NCBI GenBank assembly: GCA_025699075.1
Contig: JAILWG010000001.1
Coordinates: 1-64,000 of the forward strand
Reading direction: 5' to 3'
Source: Candidatus Nitrosopumilus sp.
GTDB lineage: Archaea > Thermoproteota > Nitrososphaeria > Nitrososphaerales > Nitrosopumilaceae
DNA: 64,000 nt
Notes under the pieces: generated by a model
Database searches by the model: none
The model's input: the letters and a program-made list of their open reading frames with translations, nothing else
What the model was told of the DNA's origin: nothing
Shown here: one piece after another, positions 1 to 8,554 of the stretch
Layout of the letters: each line of letters starts with the position of its first letter
Numbering within the stretch: the first letter of the stretch is position 1
Position numbers and translations under genes: made by a program

Positions 1-127
1 CTTCTTCTTTGCTGCAGTCTTTTTAGCTGGTTTTCTCTTTACAACCTTCTTCTTTGCTGCAGTCTTTTTAGCTGGTTTTCTCTTTACAACCTTCTTCTTT
101 GCTGCAGTCTTTTTAGCTGGTTTTCTC
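1..127. repeat. 45-bp tandem repeat encoding Lys/Ala tail
   Basis: A 45-bp unit occurs at 1-45 and 46-90 as identical copies, and a third, partial copy runs from 91 to about 127. The array continues off the window edge. On the minus strand each unit encodes VVKRKPAKKTAAKKK. Base-level identity between copies points to recent expansion or copy-number slippage. Confidence 0.95.
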
Positions 128-582
128 CTTGGGATTTTCTTTTCTAGTTTTTTATTTTCTTTGATCTTTTTTAATTTCTCAATCTCTCCTTGGATAACTT
201 TGATTTCATCACGAATGTATTTTTGAGGGTTTAATTTTGAATGTATAAAATCAACGATTTTCAAATAATCCACTCCTTTATCTGTACGAACTAAAAATAA
301 TTGATTGGAATTTATTGGAACGCTGATGATTATTGCCTTTTCAAATTCGGTAATCCCTGATCTCTCTTTTCCGATCTTATATTCTAAATTAGTATAGATG
401 TCTCTTTTCTGTATGGCATAATGAATTGACATTTTACTTTCATCCCCGACCAATAGCTGTTCAACATTTTCTTTATGTCCTCCAGAAACAATTTCTCCTT
501 TGACATTTACAACTCCTGCAAATTTTACTTGTGGTTGGAGATTGAGAACTTGTTTTGTTAATTCGTTGTAATCTACAGTCAT
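1..582 (-). CDS. Hypothetical protein with Lys/Ala-rich repeat tail (3' end outside window)
   Basis: The frame is open from an ATG at 582 to the window edge, giving 194 residues with no stop, so the C-terminus is missing. Residues 1 to about 120 form a compact domain that begins MTVDYNELTKQVLNLQPQVK and contains a V-x-GEIVSGGHKE stretch. From memory this resembles a small thaumarchaeal family of unknown function (possibly DUF6659). A charged helix follows, and from about residue 152 a tail of 15-residue units (VVKRKPAKKTAAKKK) like histone H1 or bacterial HU tails. An AAGAA/GGTG-rich stretch precedes the ATG. It lies 76 bp downstream of the antiporter on the same strand. DNA or RNA binding by the tail is inferred; the N-terminal function is unknown. 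Confidence 0.75.
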   Translation of the reverse strand, partial: MTVDYNELTKQVLNLQPQVKFAGVVNVKGEIVSGGHKENVEQLLVGDESKMSIHYAIQKRDIYTNLEYKIGKERSGITEFEKAIIISVPINSNQLFLVRTDKGVDYLKIVDFIHSKLNPQKYIRDEIKVIQGEIEKLKKIKENKKLEKKIPRRKPAKKTAAKKKVVKRKPAKKTAAKKKVVKRKPAKKTAAKKK

Positions 583-658
583 TTCTTCACCATTGATTTT
601 TCTGAAAGCATACTTTTTCACAATTATTTTTCTATATAATCTAAAGGCATCTTATTGT

Positions 659-1909
659 TTATTCTGGCTTTTGTTCTATGTTTTTCTCTGTTTCGTCGTT
701 GCCACTTTTTTGCTCTTTTCTATATTCCATTTTCAGCCAAATTGGTGTGATGATGGTGGTCACTGCTACCATGATTACGATGGTAGAATAAACTTCTGAT
801 GTTAAAATTCCTGCTGTTACTCCTACTCCTGCTACGATTAATCCTACTTCTCCTCTTGAAATCATTCCAATCCCTACTCGCATTCCTTGTTTTTTGCTTT
901 TCAAAAACATCATTGCAGGTAGTCCACATCCAAACAATTTTGTTGTAACTGCTACTATGATTACAACTCCGCTGATGAGTAAAATTTCTAAATTCACTGC
1001 TCTGAGGTCTACCTGAGCCCCGATAATTGCAAAGAACAATGGTGCAAAAATCAACCCTATTTTTCCGATATAATTTTCTACTTTTTCAAATACCTTGGTA
1101 GTTGAAAGTGCCATTCCTACTGCAAATGCTCCTACAATTGGCGACAATCCTATGGATCCTGCAAGAGCCGCAGCTCCAAAGAAAGATGCAGTTGCAATAC
1201 CTTCCACACTTCCCTTTGCTTTCCATAATCTTGGTGTGATGATTTTTGGGATTACCACCACTGCTACTACTAGCATTATGGCAAAGAATCCCAATACTTG
1301 TAAAATTGTAATTACTACATCGCTGATGACGATATCATCTACTCCTCCATCTGATCCTGCAATTGATGATACTACTGAAAGTACTGCAATTGCTAAAATA
1401 TCATCTACAACTGCTGCACCTATGATGAGTCTAGCTTCTGGGGCCTTGATCTTGCCAAACTCGCTTAACACTTGAATCGAAATTGCAATACTTGTTGCAG
1501 TAAGAGCTGTTGCAATTAACATTGATTGCAATGCATCAAATCCGAACATTTGGAATACTGCAAGACCTGCAAAGAATGGAACTACGACACCTAAGGTTCC
1601 TACTGTAAAAGATGCTTTTCCTCCCTTGAGAAATTCTTTTGGTGTCATTTCTAATCCTGCCATGAACAATATTACAATCGCACCCATTTCTCCAAGGATT
1701 TTAATTTCATCATTAATGTGGAGTAGCTGCTTACCGTCAACTACAAAAAATGCCCCTAATGCAAATGGTCCAACAATCATACCTGCTAATAATTCTCCTA
1801 AAACAATTGGAAGTTTCAATCTGAGGAAAAGCTCTGCCATTAATTTGGCTGCGAACAAAAGAATTCCTACTCCAATAATTGTCTCAATGAATTGTGCTTC
1901 TGCCGCCAT
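659..1909 (-). CDS. Cation/proton antiporter, CPA2 (Na_H_Exchanger) family
   Basis: A 416-residue protein made almost entirely of hydrophobic segments (about 11-12), ending in a short charged cytoplasmic tail. The family hallmark ILFMAGLEMTP lies at about 80-90 and the ion-binding Asp pair (VVDDILAIAV) at 169-170, as in CPA2 antiporters of the Kef/NapA type. These proteins exchange Na+ or K+ for H+ across the membrane. There is no C-terminal RCK/TrkA-N domain, so it is a bare transporter. The substrate ion cannot be read from sequence. It is on the same strand as, and 76 bp upstream of, the Lys/Ala-tailed protein. Confidence 0.9.
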   Translation of the reverse strand: MAAEAQFIETIIGVGILLFAAKLMAELFLRLKLPIVLGELLAGMIVGPFALGAFFVVDGKQLLHINDEIKILGEMGAIVILFMAGLEMTPKEFLKGGKASFTVGTLGVVVPFFAGLAVFQMFGFDALQSMLIATALTATSIAISIQVLSEFGKIKAPEARLIIGAAVVDDILAIAVLSVVSSIAGSDGGVDDIVISDVVITILQVLGFFAIMLVVAVVVIPKIITPRLWKAKGSVEGIATASFFGAAALAGSIGLSPIVGAFAVGMALSTTKVFEKVENYIGKIGLIFAPLFFAIIGAQVDLRAVNLEILLISGVVIIVAVTTKLFGCGLPAMMFLKSKKQGMRVGIGMISRGEVGLIVAGVGVTAGILTSEVYSTIVIMVAVTTIITPIWLKMEYRKEQKSGNDETEKNIEQKPE

Positions 1910-1982
1910 CTTTTCCTGATAATTGCTAAAAATTCTGTCATATAAGGGATATCGGTTTTAAAATAATTTTACTGTCGTTAAA

Positions 1983-3005
1983 TTAAGCAATTTTCATTGA
2001 ATTCACAAAAACTCCTTTCTTGGAAACAATCTGTCCTATTTCTTGACTTGCGATCTTGTGTTTTTTGAATACTGTTTTGATTTTTGCTGCTTGATCTTTT
2101 GGTGCAATCACACAGAACCCTACTCCCATGTTGAACGTCTTGTACATTTCTTCTGGTTTCACTCCTTGTTCTTCCACTAATCCCATGATTGGTGGAATTT
2201 TTGGCAGTGCATCTATCTCATAGCCGATATTTTTGAGGCGTAATAGTTTGGTAAATGCTCCACCGGTAATATGTGCAAATCCATTAACTTTGCATTTTTG
2301 ATTTATTTCTAAAATTGGTTTTGTGTATATTTCTGTAGGTTTGAGTAATGCATCTCCAATAACTCCTACACCTTTGACTTTGTCTTTGATTGAATATTTT
2401 GTTAATAATGCCTTTCTTGCAAGTGAATATCCGTTTGAATGTATGCCTGAACTGTTTGCTCCAATGATTATGTCTCCTGCTTTAATTTTATTTCCAAGAA
2501 CCATTTCTTTTTTCTCCAGCAATCCTACTACCATCCCTGCCAAATCAAATGCAAATCCTTTACCTTCAATCACATCTGGCATGATTGCTGTTTCTCCACC
2601 AACAATTGGCATTGCAGATTTTTTTGCACCTGTCACCAATCCCTCTACAATTTTTTTGAATATTGTAACATCGTTTTTGTTTGCAGCAATATAATCTACA
2701 AATGAAATTGGGGTTGCACCAATACAGATTATATCGTTAACATTCATTGCAACACAATCAATTCCAATTGTATTGTATTTTTTCATCATATTTGCAATTA
2801 CTACTTTGGTTCCAACACCGTCAGTATGTGTTGCCAAAAGTTTTCCGCCTGGAATTTCTACAATTCCTGCATAATGTCCAAATCCGTGTGCCATTTTTGC
2901 TTTTTTCTGAAGTTTATGAGTTGATGTGATTAATTTTCCAATTGCTTTTTGGCTTTGTTTGATTTTAGAAATGTCTACCCCTGCTTTTTTGTAGGTTAAA
3001 GCCAT
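1983..3005 (-). CDS. purM: Phosphoribosylformylglycinamidine cyclo-ligase (AIR synthetase)
   Basis: A 340-residue protein with the full PurM fold. It starts MALTYKKAGVDISKIKQSQK, has the GHYAGIVEIPGGKLLATHTDG segment typical of the AIRS N-terminal half, and GGETAIMPDVIEGKGFAFDL in the middle. It converts formylglycinamidine ribonucleotide to aminoimidazole ribonucleotide using ATP, the fifth step of purine synthesis, in the cytosol. Length and motif order match the family. No other pur gene is in the window, so it appears isolated from the rest of the pathway. Confidence 0.96.
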   Translation of the reverse strand: MALTYKKAGVDISKIKQSQKAIGKLITSTHKLQKKAKMAHGFGHYAGIVEIPGGKLLATHTDGVGTKVVIANMMKKYNTIGIDCVAMNVNDIICIGATPISFVDYIAANKNDVTIFKKIVEGLVTGAKKSAMPIVGGETAIMPDVIEGKGFAFDLAGMVVGLLEKKEMVLGNKIKAGDIIIGANSSGIHSNGYSLARKALLTKYSIKDKVKGVGVIGDALLKPTEIYTKPILEINQKCKVNGFAHITGGAFTKLLRLKNIGYEIDALPKIPPIMGLVEEQGVKPEEMYKTFNMGVGFCVIAPKDQAAKIKTVFKKHKIASQEIGQIVSKKGVFVNSMKIA

Positions 3006-3054
3006 AGTTTGTTGCGTAAATGCTGTGAATAAAAGAATTTGCCCCGTGTTTCGA

Positions 3055-3780
3055 TCACATGTACATTCCAGCTATCTCTTCCCTATGCTCTACATATTTC
3101 TGAGATAATTCACTGAACTCTGTGTTGATTCTGTCTTTTTGTTTTTGCAGTTCTGTTGTGTCAATTTTCATATCATAGAATCTATTTAATGCCTCAATCA
3201 GAGTTGCAGCAGCTGCTGAATCTGGTGATGTTTTGTTTGCCTTTGCCAGTAGGGTTAATCCTTGAATTTCTCTTACTAGGCACTCATTTAGTATTCCTCC
3301 TGGAATTCCTGTGATAAATCCCTGAGGAATCATGCTGATGTCTTTGTCTGCCATTGTTCTAACTAGGTCTTCTTCTGCTGCACAGTATGCTTTATCGTCA
3401 TGCTCTATACTTGCAACTCCGTCTAAAATTACAATTTCTTTGGAACCTTTCTGTGCTGCCCAATCTAAAATTGAGGATACTAATGTGTACAATCCCTCCA
3501 TTCTTAGTGTTATTTCACAAATTATTGCACAAACTGTTCCTTCTTTATTTGCATAAAATCGAAATGGATGTCGTAACCTACCTCTCATAAAAACAGTTGA
3601 TGGTGGAAGGTATTTTGATCTCATGACTGCAATTTCCTCCATTTTTAACTCTGTGATGATGTGATTAATTGCGACTGGTCCTACTAGACCTGCTCCTACA
3701 AATCCTGCAAAAATTATGGGGCTGTTTAATTCTGTCTTTTTGATTTCAAAAACTTCTGCTTCTGGAAATTCTTTTTGCAC
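3055..3780 (-). CDS. PAC2-family protein (proteasome assembly chaperone-like)
   Basis: A 241-residue soluble protein of the archaeal PAC2 family. Typical features are the N-terminal PIIFAGFVGAGLVGPVAINH stretch, a central ILDGVAS segment, and a TGIPGGILNECLV motif at about 158-170. A charged helical C-terminus follows (residues about 205-241). Relatives in archaea (PbaA/PbaB) and eukaryotes (PAC2) help assemble 20S proteasomes, but many archaeal members are uncharacterised. A second PAC2 gene lies at 47884-48597. The gene follows the USP gene on the same strand with a 61-bp gap. Family assignment is firm; the chaperone role is inferred. Confidence 0.85.
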   Translation of the reverse strand: MQKEFPEAEVFEIKKTELNSPIIFAGFVGAGLVGPVAINHIITELKMEEIAVMRSKYLPPSTVFMRGRLRHPFRFYANKEGTVCAIICEITLRMEGLYTLVSSILDWAAQKGSKEIVILDGVASIEHDDKAYCAAEEDLVRTMADKDISMIPQGFITGIPGGILNECLVREIQGLTLLAKANKTSPDSAAAATLIEALNRFYDMKIDTTELQKQKDRINTEFSELSQKYVEHREEIAGMYM

Positions 3781-3841
3781 TGTTTCTGTCGATTTACTCT
3801 ATCTAATTATCTTTTAGTTGATCTGATTTTGTCTTCTAGAT

Positions 3842-4339
3842 TTATTTTATTATCATCACTGGCTTTTTGGATTTATGAACCACCTTGTATGATACACTGC
3901 CTAATAATATTTCTCCTGCATGGCCGTGTCCATGTGATCCCATTATAATTAATTCTACTCCCGCCTTTTTATCTTCAGCATATTTGACAATTTGATTTCC
4001 CGGGTTTCCGAACAATATTTTTTTTAAGAATGATACTTTGTTTTGTTTGCATCTCTTTTCTGCATTGTCTAAAATTTTCTCTCCCTGCTTTGACATTTTT
4101 GTTTCGTATCCTTGTGGTGATATTGATGAGAGTGGATTTAGAAGATCATCTATTGGAGCTGGTGTGTCGTCTGAAGGTATTACAAAAACTCCGATTATTC
4201 TTGAGTTTGTAAATTTTGCTATGTTTATTGCATAGTTGAGTGCATGAATTGAGAATTTTGAACCATCTAATGGAACTAGTATTTTCTGTAGTCTTTTTTT
4301 GGAAAGTTTGTAATCTGCTTCTTTTTTTACTTTCTGCAT
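3842..4339 (-). CDS. Universal stress protein, UspA family
   Basis: A 165-residue single-domain USP. The N-terminal ILVPLDGSKFS strand-loop and the C-terminal nucleotide-binding signature GSHGHGHAGEILLGS (G-x2-G-x9-G-S) indicate an ATP-binding type. Such proteins are cytosolic dimers involved in stress tolerance or in sensing adenine nucleotides. A basic 20-residue N-terminal extension precedes the domain. It is on the same strand as the PAC2 and purM genes, which may form a loose operon. Confidence 0.92.
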   Translation of the reverse strand: MQKVKKEADYKLSKKRLQKILVPLDGSKFSIHALNYAINIAKFTNSRIIGVFVIPSDDTPAPIDDLLNPLSSISPQGYETKMSKQGEKILDNAEKRCKQNKVSFLKKILFGNPGNQIVKYAEDKKAGVELIIMGSHGHGHAGEILLGSVSYKVVHKSKKPVMIIK

Positions 4340-4439
4340 ACCTCTACTGTTTTCATACTTGTTTTTAAATTAAAACGACTTGATGAAATTCAATCTTGAA
4401 ATCATCTATATGCCGCTAAAGGCTGTTTTGGCGATTAGA

Positions 4440-4796
4440 TTAACATACATAATCATTTTTTTGCATAAATAGATTCAGCATGACTCTCCCCTTGTCTGTA
4501 ATTGTGTAAATTACATTTGCCCCTACTGCTTCTTTTTTGATAAAGTTGTAGTCTACACACAAGTGCAAATAGTTCAGAAATGATTTTTTCATTCTTATTT
4601 TTGATTTTGAATACAGATCAGAAAATGTCATGGGGTTGCCTCTTAATTGATACAATAATTTCAATAAAGATAACGTGCTGTAATCTTTGGTTCTTGCTTT
4701 TACTGCATCTAGGATTTGTTCATCTCTATGTATGATAAAATCCTCGAATTGTTCTGCCACTTCTAGTGGTACATATGTTAGTCTTGCTCTCATCAT
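4440..4796 (-). CDS. Small winged-helix-like transcriptional regulator
   Basis: A 118-residue protein beginning MMRARLTYVP. Residues about 40-110 have the layout of a winged helix: YSTLSLLKLLYQLRG, then a probable recognition helix (MTFSDLYSKSKIRMKKSFLN), then a wing strand (VIYTITDKGRVMLNLF). The terminal ITDKG-x-x-L-x-x-F pattern is common in archaeal one-component regulators. Start choice: a TATA-like TAATAAG on the minus strand (around 4820-4826) lies about 26 bp upstream of the ATG at 4796, suggesting a leaderless mRNA. A 7-bp-arm palindrome overlaps the start, which suggests autorepression. The ligand is unknown. Confidence 0.72.
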   Translation of the reverse strand: MMRARLTYVPLEVAEQFEDFIIHRDEQILDAVKARTKDYSTLSLLKLLYQLRGNPMTFSDLYSKSKIRMKKSFLNYLHLCVDYNFIKKEAVGANVIYTITDKGRVMLNLFMQKNDYVC

Positions 4797-4812
4797 ACCG
4801 TATAGTACGGTA
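4796..4812. promoter_or_regulatory. Palindromic operator candidate at the regulator start
   Basis: TACCGTA-TAG-TACGGTA is a perfect inverted repeat with 7-bp arms and a 3-bp centre. It abuts the ATG of the winged-helix gene and lies just downstream of its TATA-like box, covering the expected transcription start. A bound dimeric repressor there would block initiation, so autoregulation is the simplest reading. Confidence 0.6.
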
Positions 4813-4976
4813 CGTTACCTTATTAGTCTTTAACTTGAGCTTTATTGATCTTCTCAGCTGGTTTTTTTACACCTGTTTATGCCTAGATCGGTATACGTGG
4901 AATTAACTTGAATTGTTTGAATTGTGAAATTATAGTATATCACCTGATTTAAACAACCACAACTAAAAACCAATTT

Positions 4977-5912
4977 GTGGAAATTGCAATAAGTGCCATA
5001 CTGACTATAGTTGGATTAGTCCTACTTTGCTTTGGTGGTAATTGGTTGGTTAATGGCGGTGTTGCAATCGCAAGAAAATTTCGTATTAGTAATTTAGTAA
5101 TTGGAATGACTATTGTGGCCTATGGTACTTCTACTCCTGAGCTTGCAGCAAGTGTTGCGGCAGCTGGAGAGCACAGTGCAATAATTCTTGGAAATATAGT
5201 TGGAAGTAATATTGCAAATGTCGGAATGGTTATTGGTGTTGCAGCAATCCTTATTCCACTTGCCGTAAGTAAATCTATCTTAAAAAAAGAAATTCCAATA
5301 ATGCTTGGTGTTTCTATACTTTTAGTTTTACTTTCAATTGATGGGGAACTTTCTACATATGATGGTATTTTGTTGCTTGCTGGTTTGGGTATCTTTGGAT
5401 ATTATACATACAAAGATGCGATGAAACAAAGAGCAGAAAACCAAGAAGAAATTATTCCTAGTGCAAACAACGTATATCTAAAATCTGCAGGTCTGATTGG
5501 AATTGGTGTTGTTCTTTTGTATGTGGGTGCTATACTTACAGTTGACAATGCTGTAATTTTGGCAAAAGAATTTGGATTGTCTGAAACGATAATTGGTTTG
5601 ACAGTCATTGCAATTGGAACGTCTCTTCCTGAATTAATCACATCAGTAATTGCAATACGAAAAGGTCATTCTGATATTGGTGTTGGGAATATAATTGGTA
5701 GTAATATCTATAATATTTTGATGATTATGGGTGTTGGTGCGGCACTTGGTGGTGTGGTTGTTGGTGCTGAAGTCTACGTTGATTATACAATCATGATTGT
5801 CTTTAGTTTGTCATTACTACTTGCACTAAAAACTGGAATTATTGGAAGAATGATGGGTATCTGTCTAACAATTGGGTATGTGGTATACTTGGCAGCCACC
5901 TTTTTCAAGTAA
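4977..5912 (+). CDS. Calcium/sodium antiporter, CaCA superfamily (YrbG-like)
   Basis: A 311-residue membrane protein with about ten hydrophobic helices and two internally related alpha repeats. The first has YGTSTPELAASV and GNIVGSNIANVG (about 55-85); the second has IGTSLPELITSV and GNIIGSNIYNIL (about 215-253). The Glu in each G-T-S-x-P-E-L motif is the usual Ca2+/Na+ ligand. It exports Ca2+ in exchange for Na+ across the cytoplasmic membrane. It starts with GTG. It is divergent from the winged-helix gene, with a 180-bp intergenic region containing the palindrome. Confidence 0.93.
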   Translation: MEIAISAILTIVGLVLLCFGGNWLVNGGVAIARKFRISNLVIGMTIVAYGTSTPELAASVAAAGEHSAIILGNIVGSNIANVGMVIGVAAILIPLAVSKSILKKEIPIMLGVSILLVLLSIDGELSTYDGILLLAGLGIFGYYTYKDAMKQRAENQEEIIPSANNVYLKSAGLIGIGVVLLYVGAILTVDNAVILAKEFGLSETIIGLTVIAIGTSLPELITSVIAIRKGHSDIGVGNIIGSNIYNILMIMGVGAALGGVVVGAEVYVDYTIMIVFSLSLLLALKTGIIGRMMGICLTIGYVVYLAATFFK

Positions 5913-5931
5913 TTTATGCCTGAATTTTAGG

Positions 5932-7290
5932 TTAAATTGAATTTACTGAGATGTTCTCTGCTTTTATTGATGGGGTAATGGATGGGAGGGATGCCCACTG
6001 GATGACATTTTTTTGATTGTTTCCTATTGCGGAAATATTTTTCATCATTACTGGCAAATTGTGAATAATTCTGACTGATTTTCCTGAACTAATGATTTCT
6101 CCGTTTTCAATAATTCTGATACCGCTTCTTGCAGTACATGAAAAATCTCCTCTGATTGGATTTACTGCGTATGTATACCACAATCTTCCAACTAATATCC
6201 CATGCTTTGTTTCTTTGATCATTTCTTCTTGGGATTGATCACCTGGAATAACTTTGAGATTATGAGGGGCTGAAATTGGAATTGGCTCTGCACTTCTTCC
6301 CATTGGTGCTCCTGGACGTGATGCATTACCTGTTGACTGTTCTTCCTCTTTGTAACTATCAAAAAGATTAGAGTATGTATTTTTGAAAATACCGTTTTCA
6401 ATCAAATTTCTTTTTTTTGTTTCAACTCCTTCATCATCTACTGACTTTGTTCCAATACCTTCTGAAACATGCGGGTCATCAACTAAATTGAGTTGCTTTA
6501 CTGCCACTTCTTTTTCGTGTTTATTTGAAAAACAACTTTTCTTTTCTGAAAATATCTTGAAATTAAAATTTGGAGCTACTACAAATGCTAATAATTCTCC
6601 AACTGAGTATGGCTCAAAAATTATGGAGTAAGAACCTGAATCAATTTTTTGTGGATTTATTGATTCAATGCACATAGTTTTGGCATCTTTTCCTATTTGT
6701 TCTGCAGAAAATTTTTCTAATGTTCTGCCGCTTGCATGTCCTATTCCTGATACTGGAGTTTCTCCTTGTTCAGATTCTGCATTGATAATTCCTGAAATGT
6801 ATGTTGCATTATCTTTGAAATTCAATCCGTTTGAATTCATCAATTCAAAATTCTCTGATATGATGTTAAGTGATCCTGTAATCGTGTTTATTTTATTATT
6901 AATTGATGTATTAATCATGGTTTGTGCGATATCCATACTTTGAGCGCCCGAAATCTGATCTAGTTTTCTATCAAATGTGCCCTCTAATCTTATATCGTTA
7001 ACTTTGTATGGTAGCCCTCTCCAAAATTTTCTTGATTTTAAATTTGGCAATGTCTTAAATGCATTATCTATTGTATTTTCTATCTCTTCTTCATTTGTTG
7101 TTTCAACGGATGTAATTTTTTTGTCATGAATAAGCCTAATTCCAAAACCCTCATCAAAATTTTGCTTAATCTCTGCAATTTCTGAATCTGTAATTCTAAC
7201 TGTTGTGATTTTCTTCTTCACGTTGATAATGTCGCATTCATCAATTCCAATTTTCTTTGAATAACTCAGTGCCTTTTCTAAGGCTGACAA
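5932..7290 (-). CDS. TldD/PmbA family protein, TldE (PmbA)-like
   Basis: A 452-residue protein with the N-terminal domain of the TldD/PmbA fold and the conserved C-terminal block around YTYAVNPIRGDFSC and ARSGIRIIENGEI. I see no HExxxH zinc motif, which TldD carries and TldE/PmbA lacks, so this is the PmbA-like subunit. In bacteria TldD-TldE is a heterodimeric metalloprotease that degrades unfolded peptides. The partner is not in the window. It lies 1 bp downstream of cofH on the same strand, so cotranscription with cofG-cofH is likely, although a functional link to F420 is not established. Confidence 0.88.
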   Translation of the reverse strand: MSALEKALSYSKKIGIDECDIINVKKKITTVRITDSEIAEIKQNFDEGFGIRLIHDKKITSVETTNEEEIENTIDNAFKTLPNLKSRKFWRGLPYKVNDIRLEGTFDRKLDQISGAQSMDIAQTMINTSINNKINTITGSLNIISENFELMNSNGLNFKDNATYISGIINAESEQGETPVSGIGHASGRTLEKFSAEQIGKDAKTMCIESINPQKIDSGSYSIIFEPYSVGELLAFVVAPNFNFKIFSEKKSCFSNKHEKEVAVKQLNLVDDPHVSEGIGTKSVDDEGVETKKRNLIENGIFKNTYSNLFDSYKEEEQSTGNASRPGAPMGRSAEPIPISAPHNLKVIPGDQSQEEMIKETKHGILVGRLWYTYAVNPIRGDFSCTARSGIRIIENGEIISSGKSVRIIHNLPVMMKNISAIGNNQKNVIQWASLPSITPSIKAENISVNSI

Positions 7291-7291
7291 A

Positions 7292-8554
7292 TTATTGCTT
7301 CCTTGGATTTTTGTATTTGAATTTGTTTATTTTTATCAGTTCTACATATGATCCAAATTGTGTATCTGTAACGTTATCCAGCTTATCTTCTACTTTTTCT
7401 TCTCCCTCAAATCTTTTCAAAATTTCATAATGCGTGTTTCTTTCAGCTGGAACCCTTCCAATTTCTTTTACCATTCTTCTAATTTCTTTTGGTTTCAGTA
7501 GTTGACCATATTCAGAACCTGCAGAAGTTGAAATGCTTTCGTTGATTAGGGTCCCTCCAAAATCATTTGCTCCCCACATTAGTAGTAGTTGAGACATTTT
7601 TTGCCCTTCTTTAACCCATGACATCTGTAAATTATCAATTGAATTGTTCAGCATTATTCTTGAAACAGCATGAGTAAGTAAAACGTCGTTTCCACTACCT
7701 CCTTGTCTAATTCCCTCATGTAATCCGTGTATGTACATTGGTGCTTCAGTATGGATGAAGTTCAAAGGAACAAATTCTGTAAATCCACCAGTTTCTTTTT
7801 GAATGTCTCTTAATTTCACAATATGTTTTACTCTGTCCTCTAGTGTTTCCAAGTGACCAAACATCATTGTAGATGTTGTGTTGATTCCTATCTTGTGGGC
7901 GTTTTTTATGACCGTTTCCCAGTCTTTTACACTGATTCTTCCTGGGGATATCTTGTCTCTTAGTTTTTGATCTAAAATCTCCGCAGAAGTTCCTGGAAGC
8001 GTGTTCACACCTGCATCTTTCATTCTTTTCAAGAATTCTTGAATTGAAACGTTTGATCTTGTGGCTCCGTATAGGATTTCTTCAGGTGAAAATCCATGAA
8101 TGTGAATATCTGGAATCTCTTTTTTAATTTCTCGACAAATGTTTTCATACAAATCTCCTTCCATGTCTGGCGGAAGTCCTGCTTGAATACAAACTTCTGT
8201 TGCCCCCAATTGGTATGCTTCCTTTGCTCTACGAACAATCTCTTCTGTGGGGAGAAAGTATCCTTCCTCTTCTCTGAAATCTCTACTAAATGCACAAAAG
8301 CCACACTGTTTAATGCAGACATTTGTAAAATTGATATTTCTATTTACCACATATGATACCGTATCACCTACTCTTCTCCTCCTTAATTCATCTGCAACCA
8401 GTCCTACAAGGTGAAAATCTATTCCTTTAACATTGAATAATTCCAATCCTTCATCTGCAGATATTTCCTTCTCTGACAGTGCATTGTTTAGAATGTCAGA
8501 AACTATGGGATCTGCATTTTTGAAAAGTGAGTCTATGTTAATTGTCATCTCCAA
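7292..8554 (-). CDS. cofH: FO synthase subunit 2 (ribityl-uracil:tyrosine 4-hydroxyphenyl transferase)
   Basis: A 420-residue radical-SAM enzyme. The [4Fe-4S] motif C-x3-C-x2-C is C80-IKQ-C84-GF-C87. CofH joins 5-amino-6-(D-ribitylamino)uracil to the 4-hydroxybenzyl part of tyrosine, the first half of FO (deazaflavin) synthesis. CofH rather than CofG or MqnC is supported by the partner gene and by blocks such as FSPEEILYGA and QMSWVKEGQK. It overlaps cofG by 10 bp (8545-8554), so the two are translationally coupled. F420 serves as a hydride carrier in thaumarchaea. Confidence 0.95.
   Translation of the reverse strand: MEMTINIDSLFKNADPIVSDILNNALSEKEISADEGLELFNVKGIDFHLVGLVADELRRRRVGDTVSYVVNRNINFTNVCIKQCGFCAFSRDFREEEGYFLPTEEIVRRAKEAYQLGATEVCIQAGLPPDMEGDLYENICREIKKEIPDIHIHGFSPEEILYGATRSNVSIQEFLKRMKDAGVNTLPGTSAEILDQKLRDKISPGRISVKDWETVIKNAHKIGINTTSTMMFGHLETLEDRVKHIVKLRDIQKETGGFTEFVPLNFIHTEAPMYIHGLHEGIRQGGSGNDVLLTHAVSRIMLNNSIDNLQMSWVKEGQKMSQLLLMWGANDFGGTLINESISTSAGSEYGQLLKPKEIRRMVKEIGRVPAERNTHYEILKRFEGEEKVEDKLDNVTDTQFGSYVELIKINKFKYKNPRKQ

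Noticed and set aside
1-130. CRISPR-like direct repeats at the window start
   Set aside because: The 45-bp units are contiguous with no spacers and encode an in-frame Lys/Ala tail.
1095-1475. Plus-strand ORFs inside the antiporter gene (also 1626-1919)
   Set aside because: They are Thr/Ala/Ser-rich antisense shadows of a membrane protein frame.
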